DNA from: Fibrobacter succinogenes
GTDB taxonomy: Bacteria; Fibrobacterota; Fibrobacteria; Fibrobacterales; Fibrobacteraceae
Direction of reading: 5' to 3'
Assembly: GCA_902779055.1 (NCBI GenBank)
Contig: CACZAD010000015.1
Coordinates: forward strand, 1 to 46,855
DNA length: 46,855 bases
The position numbers and the translations under genes were made by a program. Under the pieces are notes generated by a model. It ran no database searches. It was not told the origin of the DNA and worked only from the letters and a program-made list of their open reading frames with translations. Shown in pieces: positions 34,438-43,300 of this stretch; positions within the stretch are counted from its first letter, which is position 1; every line of letters starts with the position of its first letter.

Positions 34438-36645
34438 ATGAGCATCTGGAAATCTATAATAGTGGGATCTTTGTTTAGCCTCGCCGCGGCGTGGGCTATT
34501 CCGGCACCTCCGTTCCCGATCAAAACCGTACAGCCCGACGGTTCCGTTGTGCCTGTCAGGATTGTGGGTAACGAGCATTTCCACTATACGGTGACCAGTG
34601 AGGACAGTGTCCTTGTTGTCCGTGATTCTAGCGGATACTGGAATTATGCCGACGAAAATGGTAAAAAGACGGGAATTCGTGTCCATTCCAAGTCTAAACG
34701 TGACCAAAAAGAAAAAAACTTCCTCAAAAAACGCAATTCTCGTGGCATTCTCGGCAAGTTCCGCGAAAAGCACTTGAAAAAGCTTCGTGAACGTCGCGAA
34801 AATGAAAATTCCCAGAATTCTCCGACCCCCCAAAAGGTTCAGTCCAGTTCGACTATGCCGATGAAGGCCAATAACTGGTGGAACTGGGGACGTCCGACCG
34901 AGCCTACGGTCACGCATACGGATTGGCCGATGCGCCCGGCTGGATCTACTGTAAAAAAGCAGGGCCAGGTCCGCGGTATCGTCATTCTGGTCGAGTTCAG
35001 CGACGTAAAGTTCAGCTCCTCTGATGCCAATGCCGAATTTACGGATTACCTCAATAAAGAAGGGTATTCCAAATATCATATGAGCGGAAGCGTCCGTGAC
35101 TTCTTTGTCCAAAACTCTATGGGAACCTACGAGCCGACATTTGATGTCTATGGTCCGATCGCCGTTTCTGGAACCCGTTATTCTTACGGCGTGCATCTGG
35201 ATCTCTATGATGTGTCGAAGGGTGCGGTGAAGGCTCTTAACGAAGCCCTGGACAAGCTTGTGGAGCAGGGTGTGGATTTTTCCCCTTATGATAGTGATGG
35301 CGATAAGGTCATTGATTTTATCTATATGATTTATGCCGGTACCGGTGCCGCGGATACGGGTGATGAAGCCGCCATTTGGCCGCATTCGCACTTTTTGTCT
35401 AAGCGCCTCAATTCGGGGTATCGTACGGACCGTTACGCATGTTCTGGCGAACTGGATGGACAGGCGTACGTGTATGCAAGGTCCTGGGGGCGAAAATCGA
35501 CCGTGCTGAGTGGCATCGGAACGTTCTGCCATGAATTCAGCCATGTGCTTGGACTTATGGACCATTATGACGTGAACGACGACGGATCCGGTACGTCTAC
35601 TCTTTATACGCCGAATGCCTGGGATCTGATGGACGCCGGCTCTTATGATTGCCCTTCGAATTCGGACTATTCGACGGGATGCTCTCCTGCGAACTTGTCG
35701 GCGTTTGAACGCTTTAGCCTGGGCTGGCTGGAACCAAGACGTTTGGAAATTTCGGATACCACGTTCGTCTTGAATCCCATTACGGAAAATGACGGCCTGG
35801 TTTTGACCTCGGAAAACGATGATGAATATTATTTTGTCGATTTCCGGTTGCAAGAGGGCTTTGATGTAGGACTCCCTAACAAGGGCATGCTTATTTGGCA
35901 TATCAAGTACAGCTATACGGCCTGGTATAACAATATGCTGAATGTCCAGGACCCGATGTGTGTGGACTTGGTCGAAGCCGATGGCAAGACTGGGGTCAAT
36001 TCCATTAAGGATGATGCGTTCCCGACAAGCCGAGTCAATGGATACAATGGATTTACCACATGGAGTGGTACAGACCTTGGCCTTGAAGTATACGACATCA
36101 AGATTGTGGATAGGCATGTAGAATTCAAGACTCGCGGAACCCGTGTTTCGCCCGTTTCGTCAAGTTCTTCGAGCATGGCTGTGTCGTCGTCTAGTGCCAA
36201 ATCTTCTTCGAGTGTGCGTTCTTCGTCCAGTGCGAAGTCGTCCTCCAGTTCTGTTGAAGAAGTCTCGTCGTCTAGCGAAAGTTCTTCGTCTACGGAGTTG
36301 AGCAGTTCCAGCTCGTTGCAAGAAGCGAGCTCGTCGAGCAATTTCATGCCTGTCGTTCCGATAAGCTCGTCTTCGTCCGAAATACCGCTGAATTCCGGAA
36401 AGACCTTTGCCAATAAGGATATCCGCTTCTCAGTGAATCAGGGCGTCTTGACCGTGAATGCCAATGTGAACGGACGCAAGACCATTCGCTTGTTCGATGT
36501 CAATGGAACGCTGCTCCTGACAAAGGCTTTTAATGGCGAATCCTGTGAAATCCGGATGAGTTCCTTGCCGGGCAAATCGTTTGTTGTGGGCTCGCTAGAA
36601 ATCAATGGGCGGACCGTCAAAACGATAAAAATCCAAAACCGTTAA
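34438..36645 (+). CDS. Secreted M6-family metalloprotease with poly-Ser linker
   Basis: This 735-residue protein has a signal peptide (SIIVGSLFSLAAAWA, cleavage near residue 21) and a charged propeptide-like region to about residue 170. The M6 (immune-inhibitor-A-like) catalytic domain carries HEFSHVLGLMDHYD at residues 365-378, giving the zinc ligands and catalytic glutamate. GSVRDFFVQNSMGTY and DSDGDKVIDF are further M6 features. A serine-rich linker covers about residues 578-645. A C-terminal sorting-type domain (IRLFDVNGTLLLTKAF ...) ends the protein. It probably degrades extracellular protein or processes surface proteins. It is a single-gene unit closed by the terminator at 36650. Confidence 0.92.
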   Translation: MSIWKSIIVGSLFSLAAAWAIPAPPFPIKTVQPDGSVVPVRIVGNEHFHYTVTSEDSVLVVRDSSGYWNYADENGKKTGIRVHSKSKRDQKEKNFLKKRNSRGILGKFREKHLKKLRERRENENSQNSPTPQKVQSSSTMPMKANNWWNWGRPTEPTVTHTDWPMRPAGSTVKKQGQVRGIVILVEFSDVKFSSSDANAEFTDYLNKEGYSKYHMSGSVRDFFVQNSMGTYEPTFDVYGPIAVSGTRYSYGVHLDLYDVSKGAVKALNEALDKLVEQGVDFSPYDSDGDKVIDFIYMIYAGTGAADTGDEAAIWPHSHFLSKRLNSGYRTDRYACSGELDGQAYVYARSWGRKSTVLSGIGTFCHEFSHVLGLMDHYDVNDDGSGTSTLYTPNAWDLMDAGSYDCPSNSDYSTGCSPANLSAFERFSLGWLEPRRLEISDTTFVLNPITENDGLVLTSENDDEYYFVDFRLQEGFDVGLPNKGMLIWHIKYSYTAWYNNMLNVQDPMCVDLVEADGKTGVNSIKDDAFPTSRVNGYNGFTTWSGTDLGLEVYDIKIVDRHVEFKTRGTRVSPVSSSSSSMAVSSSSAKSSSSVRSSSSAKSSSSSVEEVSSSSESSSSTELSSSSSLQEASSSSNFMPVVPISSSSSEIPLNSGKTFANKDIRFSVNQGVLTVNANVNGRKTIRLFDVNGTLLLTKAFNGESCEIRMSSLPGKSFVVGSLEINGRTVKTIKIQNR

Positions 36646-36649
36646 AATT

Positions 36650-36670
36650 GGGGCGCAAGCCCCTTTTTTT
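36650..36670 (+). terminator. Rho-independent terminator after the M6 protease gene
   Basis: GGGGC, GCAA, GCCCC followed by TTTTTTT. Confidence 0.92.
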
Positions 36671-36675
36671 GTGCA

Positions 36676-36704
36676 GTCATTCCTCGCTTGACGGGGAATC
36701 TTCC
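36676..36704. repeat. Palindromic element
   Basis: GTCATTCCTCGC, TTGAC, GGGGAATCTTCC: same family as the elements at 26293 and 39893; it lies between the M6 terminator and the M16 gene. Confidence 0.7.
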
Positions 36705-36730
36705 TGTTCTTTTTATCTAAATTGTTTTAT

Positions 36731-38200
36731 ATGAGAAAACTTTTCGCTAAAATTGCCATGAGCTGCGCTCTGGTACCTGCGCTTTTGGCAGGAACGTCTA
36801 AGGCCGCTGTAAATTTGCCCGTACACAAGGAAGTCCTGGACAATGGACTGACGGTGCTTTTGTATCCTAACAAGCAGGCCCCCACGGTGAGCTTCCGCCT
36901 GTTTTATGTGACGGGTTCTGTTCATGAAGTCCCGGGCAAGTCCGGCCTCGCTCATATTCTAGAGCATGAACTGTTCAAGGGCACAAAAAAGGTCGGCATT
37001 TCTGATAGCATTGCCGATGCGAAGTTCATTGCGACTCAGGATTCCCTGCAGGCGCTGATCCGTCCGGCGAAACTGGCGAACGATACGGCTTTGCTGAAAA
37101 AGCTGACGGCAGAACATGACTCCGTGCTGAACGAACACCGCAAGATATTCATCAAGGACGAACTCTGGGGCGCCTATCAGGCTGCCGGTGGCACAGGCCT
37201 CAATGCATTTACGAGCGACTTGCTGACCGCCTATACGGTGACGCTTCCCAAGAACAAGATGGAACTGTTCATGTGGCTCGAATCGGACCGTATGCAGAAT
37301 GCCGTTTTGCGCGAATTCTATTCGGAACGCTCTGTCGTCCGTGAAGAACGCCGTATGCGTTACGACGACCGTCCGACGGGACGTTTTTACGAAACGCTCA
37401 ATTCCATGATTTACGAGGCCTTCCCGTATCGTGTGCCGACCATTGGCTGGCCGAGCGATATCGACAACCTGACCCGCGAACAGGCCGAAGAACATTACCG
37501 CAAGTACTACAAGCCGCGCAATGCCATACTCGTGTTGGCGGGCGACCTGGATACGCTTGAGACGATGAAGCTCGTCAAGAAGTACTTTGCTCCGATCCCG
37601 ACAGGCGATGCCTTCCCGCCGCTCACGGTCCGCGACCCGGAACAGGCTGGCGAAAAGCGTCTGGTCGTAAAGCGCAAGGATGCCCCGAACCTTTACACGC
37701 TCGTCTTCAAGACTCCGGCCGTTGGCGATAGCACGCTCTATGCGCTCGATATTGCCGAAGGCGTCTTGAACGGTCGTTCTGGCAGACTCTACAAGCGCCT
37801 TGTCGAAGAAGAAAAGCTTGCCGTCAGCGTGAGCGCAAGCAACAGCCCGAACAAGTACATCTCCGAATTCTCCGTCCGCGTGAACCTTCGCCCGGATGCC
37901 AACCGCGAAAAGGTCGAGAAAATTGTGTGGGAAGAACTTGAAAAGCTCAAGACCCACCAGGTGAGCGACCGCGAATTCCAGAAGGTTAAGAACCGCGCTT
38001 ACGCAGGCCTCGTCCGTAGCTTGACTGATATGGAAAAAGTCGCGACGATGCTTGGCTGGTACGAAATCTATGGCGATTACCGCATCTTCCTCAACTGGGC
38101 GGACAATCTGGATAAAGTAAACGCTGCCGACGTGCAGAACGTCGCAAAGAAAACCTTCATCCGCGAAAAGTCAACCGCCGGCTTCTTGGTGAAAGAATAA
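36731..38200 (+). CDS. M16-family zinc peptidase (pitrilysin/insulinase type), exported
   Basis: This 489-residue protein starts at the ATG at 36731, which begins a clean signal peptide (MRKLFAKIAMSCALVPALLAG, cleavage near residue 25). A TTG nine bases upstream is less likely. The inverted zinc motif HxxEH is at residues 75-79 (HILEH), and the further glutamate ligand lies in the RSVVREERRMRYDDRP segment. Two M16 half-domains are present, in the arrangement of periplasmic M16B peptidases. It would degrade peptides in the periplasm or outside the cell. It stands alone between palindromic elements. Confidence 0.92.
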   Translation: MRKLFAKIAMSCALVPALLAGTSKAAVNLPVHKEVLDNGLTVLLYPNKQAPTVSFRLFYVTGSVHEVPGKSGLAHILEHELFKGTKKVGISDSIADAKFIATQDSLQALIRPAKLANDTALLKKLTAEHDSVLNEHRKIFIKDELWGAYQAAGGTGLNAFTSDLLTAYTVTLPKNKMELFMWLESDRMQNAVLREFYSERSVVREERRMRYDDRPTGRFYETLNSMIYEAFPYRVPTIGWPSDIDNLTREQAEEHYRKYYKPRNAILVLAGDLDTLETMKLVKKYFAPIPTGDAFPPLTVRDPEQAGEKRLVVKRKDAPNLYTLVFKTPAVGDSTLYALDIAEGVLNGRSGRLYKRLVEEEKLAVSVSASNSPNKYISEFSVRVNLRPDANREKVEKIVWEELEKLKTHQVSDREFQKVKNRAYAGLVRSLTDMEKVATMLGWYEIYGDYRIFLNWADNLDKVNAADVQNVAKKTFIREKSTAGFLVKE

Positions 38201-38208
38201 AGCATATT

Positions 38209-38237
38209 GTCATCCCGGACACCGTTCCGGGGTCACC
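38209..38237. repeat. Palindromic element
   Basis: GTCATCCCGGA, CACCG, TTCCGGGGTCACC. Its right end directly abuts the stop codon of the minus-strand small gene at 38238. Confidence 0.8.
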
Positions 38238-38429
38238 TTATAAGGCATCTATTTCTTCTTTTGAGAACCCGAATGTTTCTGCAATGATGTCTATTGGAAC
38301 ACCCTTATTTTTTTGCAATTTTGCTTTTTCTTTCAGAACCTTCTCGTCGTGCTTTTTGAACGCATCTGAATCGTGCTGCTCAATGTAGTCCAGCACAACC
38401 TCGTTATCCCACCTGGCGTTCTTCATCAT
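38238..38429 (-). CDS. Small protein, paralogue of the gene at 39570
   Basis: This 63-residue protein begins MMKNARWDNEVVLDYIEQH and ends in a short helix-turn-helix-like tail (IDIIAETFGFSKEEID). That tail resembles the C-terminal ends of Rpn/PD-(D/E)XK-type putative transposases (SIEEI...GLSxEEI). Its first 32 residues are almost the same as those of the gene at 39570, and at DNA level the shared part is about 87% identical. It may be a small regulatory or antitoxin-like protein or a remnant of such a nuclease; neither is shown. Confidence 0.5.
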   Translation of the reverse strand: MMKNARWDNEVVLDYIEQHDSDAFKKHDEKVLKEKAKLQKNKGVPIDIIAETFGFSKEEIDAL

Positions 38430-38440
38430 AAGATATTCCT
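38341..38440. repeat. Direct repeat flanking the RhuM gene, copy 1
   Basis: Aligned without gaps to 39721-39820, it differs at 13 of 100 positions by my count. It covers the 5' part of the small gene and the bases ahead of its start. Confidence 0.75.
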
Positions 38441-38470
38441 CAAGCTTGTCGCCCTTTAAATTAGATATTT

Positions 38471-38496
38471 GGTAAATCGGCGTGTACCGATTTACC
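38471..38496 (-). other. Perfect 10-bp hairpin at the RhuM stop codon
   Basis: GGTAAATCGG, CGTGTA, CCGATTTACC overlaps the stop codon of the RhuM-like gene. No T-run follows on the minus strand, so it may be a weak terminator or an mRNA-protecting structure. Confidence 0.6.
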
Positions 38497-39490
38497 TTTC
38501 TTTCATACTTTCTTGAATTTTCACGATGACTTCTGTGGGGGTTACAAAATCTAGGACGCTGAATGCGGTCATCTCGTTGCCCATATCTTTGAACGAAGCC
38601 CCGAAGTGATACACCTTATCGTCAACGAGCAAGAATCGGTCGTGAATCGTACGCATTGTCTTTAAATCTAGGCCTGGATATTGCTTTTTGTGCAAATCTG
38701 CGGCCGCCTTGAATTCGGGAGTGATACGTGCGGAATAAATAACTGCCTGCACACCCTTTGCACGCATTGCTGCAAATTTCAGCACCTCAGTCGTGGCGTA
38801 TGGGTCGATGAACACCACAGAACGCTTGGCCGACTTCACGAGATCTGCAATCAACACAAGCCCGTCGAACCGAGTTCCTGTGGCGAGAATGCCGCCAGTT
38901 GGCGCCTGTGCTGCGTTTACAAAGAAGTCTATTCGCTGTTCGACTGCAGAAAGACGGATATTCTGTTCGGCTACGGACTTTTGAACATCCGTGATTGCTG
39001 CTCCCTGTTTATCGATGAGTTGTCTCTGTTCATGAAATTGGTTAGCGATTTGCATCCCCGTTGCGACCATTCGTTGGTTCACCGCATAGCCCTTGAGCGT
39101 GTAGTCTTTAAGGACTTGATTCGCCCAACGACGGAATTTTATGCCATTTGCAGATTTTACACGGTAACCGATGGAAAGAACCATATCGAGATTGTAGTGT
39201 TCTACCATTCTAGATACAGAACGGGATCCCTCCTTTTGAACTGTCGCAAAATTTGCGACAGTTGCCAAATCCTTTAATTCTTCTTTTAAAGCGTTTGAGA
39301 TATGTTTGCCAATTGTCTTGACATCACGTTTAAACAATATCGCTAATTGCTGGCGATTTAACCACACTGTCTCGTTTTCGACGCGTACCTCCAGCCGCAC
39401 CTCTCCCTCCGGCTGATACATCACAATTTCGCCGATGGATTCCGTTGTTGACTGAGAATCCGTGGTTGTAACTTCTTTATTCTTCATCAT
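38492..39490 (-). CDS. RhuM-family protein with C-terminal PLD-like domain
   Basis: This 332-residue protein has a RhuM-type N-terminal domain (about residues 20-135: EIVMYQPEG, VWLNRQQLAILF, HYNLDMVLSIGYRVKS, FRRWANQVLKDYTLKGYAVN). It is followed by a coiled linker (about 140-190) and a C-terminal domain with one HDR-type phospholipase-D-like motif (IHDRFLLVDDKVYHFGAS, about 280-297). RhuM proteins are common in genomic islands and near restriction or other defence genes; their function is poorly known. The PLD-like part suggests nucleic-acid cleavage, but a single motif would need dimerisation. It lies between two copies of a small gene and just upstream of the CRISPR locus. Confidence 0.85.
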   Translation of the reverse strand: MMKNKEVTTTDSQSTTESIGEIVMYQPEGEVRLEVRVENETVWLNRQQLAILFKRDVKTIGKHISNALKEELKDLATVANFATVQKEGSRSVSRMVEHYNLDMVLSIGYRVKSANGIKFRRWANQVLKDYTLKGYAVNQRMVATGMQIANQFHEQRQLIDKQGAAITDVQKSVAEQNIRLSAVEQRIDFFVNAAQAPTGGILATGTRFDGLVLIADLVKSAKRSVVFIDPYATTEVLKFAAMRAKGVQAVIYSARITPEFKAAADLHKKQYPGLDLKTMRTIHDRFLLVDDKVYHFGASFKDMGNEMTAFSVLDFVTPTEVIVKIQESMKER

Positions 39491-39569
39491 AAACTCCGTT
39501 TGCTATAGACAGGTGCGAAACTGTAGCGCTTAGATGGTTGCTTGGGGACTGTACTCTGTTTAGTTGCTA

Positions 39570-39809
39570 TTACTGACTCGTCGTAGGCTCATCATTGCAG
39601 GCCTCGATTTCTTCTTTGGATAGTCCTGTGAATTCGATGATTTCTTCGATGGGCTTTTTCTTCGCAAGCATCTTCTTTGCGAATTCTTTAGCTTGTGTTG
39701 ATCGTTCATCCTTTCGAACCTTCTCGTCGTGCTTTTTGAATGCTGCTGGATTATGTTGCTCAATATAGTCCAGCACAACCTCGTTATCCCATCTAGTGTT
39801 TTTCATCAT
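39570..39809 (-). CDS. Small protein, paralogue of the gene at 38238
   Basis: This 79-residue protein begins MMKNTRWDNEVVLDYIEQH, continues with FKKHDEKVRKDERS and a lysine-rich helix (KEFAKKMLAKKK), and ends with PIEEIIEFTGLSKEEIEAC. That ending is the tail typical of Rpn/PD-(D/E)XK putative transposases. No nuclease core is present, so it is either an independent small gene or a relic. Its start region shares TTATGATGAA with the starts of both the RhuM gene and the other small gene. Confidence 0.5.
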   Translation of the reverse strand: MMKNTRWDNEVVLDYIEQHNPAAFKKHDEKVRKDERSTQAKEFAKKMLAKKKPIEEIIEFTGLSKEEIEACNDEPTTSQ

Positions 39810-39820
39810 AAGATATGCCT
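39721..39820. repeat. Direct repeat flanking the RhuM gene, copy 2
   Basis: Same orientation as 38341-38440, 1380 nt apart, 87 of 100 positions identical by eye. The two copies bracket the RhuM-like gene. Confidence 0.75.
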
Positions 39821-39892
39821 TGAATTTCGTTTCACTTTAAAATAGATGCTTGCGAAACTGCAGTCAAGTGCGCGGATTTTTGCAGAGATCTT

Positions 39893-39921
39893 GTCATTCC
39901 CGGCCCCGACCGGGAATCTCC
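39893..39921. repeat. Palindromic element upstream of the CRISPR locus
   Basis: GTCATTCCCGGC, CCCGA, CCGGGAATCTCC. It marks the left side of the 558-nt gap before cas9. Between it and the tracrRNA terminator (39922-40030) I see nothing that I can name. Confidence 0.75.
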
Positions 39922-40030
39922 TATGTAAAAAAGCGGGGTACATTCCTCGCCTGTAGATGGACATAGGGGCTTTCTACCAGCCCAATGATGATGTACATGT
40001 TTTCATCAGGAAATCAATAGGATGATGAAT

Positions 40031-40111
40031 AAAAAAGAGGACGATGCTTGCGCACCGCCCTAAATGTTTTCACAACGGAATAATCCTTATTGTGAATTGC
40101 TTTCAGATTAT
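40031..40111 (-). ncRNA. tracrRNA of the type II-C system
   Basis: On the minus strand, 40109 to 40090 reads AATCTGAAAGCAATTCACAA, identical to 20 nt of the CRISPR repeat as written on the plus strand, so its RNA pairs perfectly with the minus-strand repeat transcript. It runs into TAAGGATTATTCC, giving the CAATAAGG sequence also seen after the anti-repeat of Neisseria-type tracrRNAs. It ends in the hairpin AGGGCGGTGC, GCAA, GCATCGTCCT (40061-40038) and a T6 run. A promoter at 40118-40146 predicts a start near 40111, giving about 81 nt. The RNA guides crRNA maturation and Cas9 binding. The ends are predicted, not measured. Confidence 0.88.
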
Positions 40112-40117
40112 GCAATG

Positions 40118-40146
40118 AATATAGACAATTATTTTTTGAAGGTCAA
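40118..40146 (-). promoter_or_regulatory. Predicted sigma-70 promoter of the tracrRNA
   Basis: On the minus strand TTGACC (40146-40141), 17 nt, TATATT (40123-40118). The predicted first transcribed base is near 40111, two bases ahead of the anti-repeat. Confidence 0.75.
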
Positions 40147-40208
40147 GTGGTTCTGTCAAAAAAAGTGAAACTATTTATTTTGAAAGAATTTTTTCTAGAA
40201 TTTTTATG

Positions 40209-40227
40209 AATGACATTAAATGTCATT
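40209..40227. promoter_or_regulatory. Perfect palindrome between the tracrRNA and cas9 promoters
   Basis: AATGACAT, TAA, ATGTCATT is a perfect 8-bp inverted repeat with a 3-nt centre. Its size suits a dimeric repressor. It sits between the divergent tracrRNA and cas9 promoters; no regulator is known for it. Confidence 0.5.
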
Positions 40228-40285
40228 GTTTTTGATTTATATTTATAAAGATGTACTTTTGATAAAAATGAGAAAAATGCAGAAA

Positions 40286-40314
40286 TTAGCACAAAAAAGG
40301 CGTTTTTGCACTAA
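40286..40314. promoter_or_regulatory. Imperfect palindrome overlapping the cas9 promoter
   Basis: TTAGCACAAAAA, AGGCG, TTTTTGCACTAA: the arms match at 10 of 12 positions. Its right arm includes the proposed -35 box of cas9, so it could be an operator or an mRNA hairpin. Confidence 0.4.
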
Positions 40315-40335
40315 AAGAACGTATATTTGTAATAT
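40306..40335 (+). promoter_or_regulatory. Predicted cas9-cas1-cas2 promoter
   Basis: TTGCAC (40306-40311), 18 nt, TAATAT (40330-40335), 32 nt before the cas9 ATG. A GGAG ribosome site lies at 40353-40356. Confidence 0.55.
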
Positions 40336-40367
40336 CTTATTAGAAAAAGTTTGGAGTAATCCTTTTT

Positions 40368-43300
40368 ATGAAGAAAATTCTTGGTCTTGATTTGGGTACG
40401 AACAGCATCGGTTGGGCCGTGGTGAATGCGGATGAAAAAAATCGCGATGATGGCTCGACTTATTTAAAACCCTATGGCATATCTGCTGCCGGTAGTCGCA
40501 TTATTCCTATGTCGGCAGATATTCTTGGTGATTTTGAAAAAGGGAACACTGTTTCCCAGACTGCAGAACGAACTAGACTAAGAATGGCTCGGCGATTGCA
40601 CGAAAGGGCTCTTTTGAGGAGAGAACGTTTAATTCGTGTCTTGAATCTTATGGGCTTTCTGCCGAAGCATTTCTCGGACAAGGTTAATCGCTATGGTAAG
40701 TTTATTGATGATAGTGAACCAAAGTTGGCCTGGCGTAAAAATGCAGAAGGAAAATATGAATTCGTATTTCAAGAATCGTTTAACGAAATGCTGGAGGATT
40801 TTAAAAAGATTCAGCCTGAACTCGTTGCTGGTGGAAATAAAATTCCTTATGATTGGACCGTCTATTTTCTTCGTAAAAAAGCGCTTACTCAAAGGATTTC
40901 TAAAGAAGAATTTTCTTGGTTGTTGCTTCAGTTCAACCAAAAACGCGGATATTATCAATTAAGAGGTGAAGAAGAGGAAGAAAAGGCGAACGAAACAGTT
41001 GAAATCATTGCCGCAAAGGTTTTATCGGTAGAACGAAAAGAAAAAGACAAAAAATACGATAAATACTGGTACGAAATGCCTCTAGACAATGGTCTGACGT
41101 ATCGTGCTTCTTTTTACAACGACGTATCCTCCTGGAAAAACGAAACAAAAGAATTCGTGTTGAAAACGACCATTTTAAAGGATGGTAGTAAAAAAGAAGA
41201 GCTTTCATTTTTGCCGACACCCGAAGAAATTGAGTTGATGGATGCTCCGAAAAAAGGGAAAATGTACGCAAAAATAAAATTGAGAACTGAAAAGAATATT
41301 GAAAATAGTCATAAAACGGTTGGTTGCTACATTTATGATTCGTTGTTAAACAACCCTAAACAAAAGATTATTGGAAAACTAGTTCGTACTGTTGAACGAA
41401 AATTTTATAAAGATGAATTGACTAAAATTCTTAGGAAACAAGTGGAATTCATTCCTGAATTTCAGGATGAAAATCTGTATAAGAAGTGTATTGAAGAGCT
41501 TTATCCAATTAATGAGGCACATAGAAATAACATAGCAAAACCAGATTTTGTAAATCTATTTATTAATGATATCTTATTCTATCAGCGTCCATTAAAGAGT
41601 AAGAAGTCGCAGATTGACAACTGCCCTTATGAAAACCATATTTATATCTATAAGAATCAAGAAAAAAATATTGAAGAAAAGAGAATTGCTCCTGTAAAAT
41701 GTATTGCGAAATCAAACCCCTTGTTCCAAGAATTTAGGCTTTGGCAGTTCGTCCAAAATCTTAGAATCTATCAGCGTGAAAAAGAAAAAGACGGCAAACT
41801 CTTAACAGACATTGATATTACAAGCGAATGTTTGAAATCTGAGTATGATTACGTAAAACTTTTTGAGTGGTTAAATGATAGAGAAATTATTGATCAGGAA
41901 GAACTGTTAAAGCATCTTTTTAATACTAAAAAATCTAAAAATAAAGAATTACCGTATCGATGGAATTATGTTGAAGATAAAACTTATCCTTGCAACGAAA
42001 CCCGTGCTGCAATTTTGAAAGGATTTTCAAAATGTTGCATCGACATTTCAGTTCTTTCGCCTGAATTGGAATATGCTTTGTGGCATATTCTTTATTCTGT
42101 TGAAGATAAAAATGAAGTCGAAAAGGCTTTGACGCATTTTGCGCAAAAACAGGGCTGGAATGAAAATTTTGCAAAAATATTCTCCAAAATAAAACCTTTT
42201 CAGAAAGACTATGGTTCATATTCAGAAAAAGCGATAAAAAAATTACTTCCTCTTATGCGAATGGGCAAATTTTGGAGTCAAGACAATATTGATAAAAACA
42301 CGCTTGATAGAATAGACAAAATCATTAATGGTGAATATGATAAGGAAATTTCTAATAGAGTTCGCGATAATGCGATAAACTTGAGAGACGTAAATGATTT
42401 TAGAGGTTTACCGGTTTGGCTAGCCTGCTATATCGTATATGATAGACATTCAGAAGCGAAAAATTGCTACAAATGGAACTCGCCCGAAGATATAGATGCA
42501 TATCTTAAGGATTTTAAACAACACTCCTTGCGTAATCCTATTGTAGAGCAGGTTGTCACAGAAACTTTGAGAACAGTTCGAGACATTTGGAAGCAGGAAG
42601 GACAAATTGATGAAATTCATCTGGAACTTGGACGCGACTTAAAGAATCCTGCGGATAAACGCAAGAAAATGTCCGAAAATATCCTGAAGAACGAAAATAC
42701 GAACCTTCGAATAAAAGCCATGCTAATGGAATTTATGAATCCAAGTATGGGTGTTGAAAATGTTCGTCCGTACTCGCCAAGTCAACAAGACATTTTGCGT
42801 ATTTACGAAGAAAATGCTCTTGACAATCTTACTAAGGAAGATGAGGACTTTGATTTTATTTCAAAAATATCTAAACAGGCACAACCATCAAAATCAGATA
42901 TAGTCCGTTACAAATGTTGGCTAGAACAAAAGTATCGTTCCCCGTACACGGGTAAAACAATCTCGCTTTCCAAGCTATTTACATCGGCATACGAAATAGA
43001 GCATATTATTCCTCAGTCGCGATATTTTGATGATTCCTTCAGCAATAAGGTCATTTGTGAAGCAGAAGTCAACAAGCTTAAGGATCGTCAATTGGGATAT
43101 GAGTTTATTGCGGAACATCATGGAGAAAAAATTCAACTAAGTCAAGGCGAAGTTGTTGAAATATTCTCTGTAAACGCTTATGAAAAATTTGTTAAAGAAA
43201 ATTATGCGTCCAATCGCTTGAAAATGAAAAAACTGTTGATGGAAAATATTCCTGATGAATTCATAGAACGCCAGTTGAACGATAGCCGATACATCAGCAA

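Noticed and set aside
39922..40030. A possible small gene or transposase remnant between the palindromic element and the tracrRNA terminator
   Set aside because: No open frame with a ribosome site, no recognisable motif and no terminal inverted repeats could be found.
40090..40136. A plus-strand tracrRNA ending at the T-run at 40132-40137
   Set aside because: It would leave a tail of only about 20 nt without hairpins, whereas the minus strand gives a promoter, nexus-like sequence and terminator.
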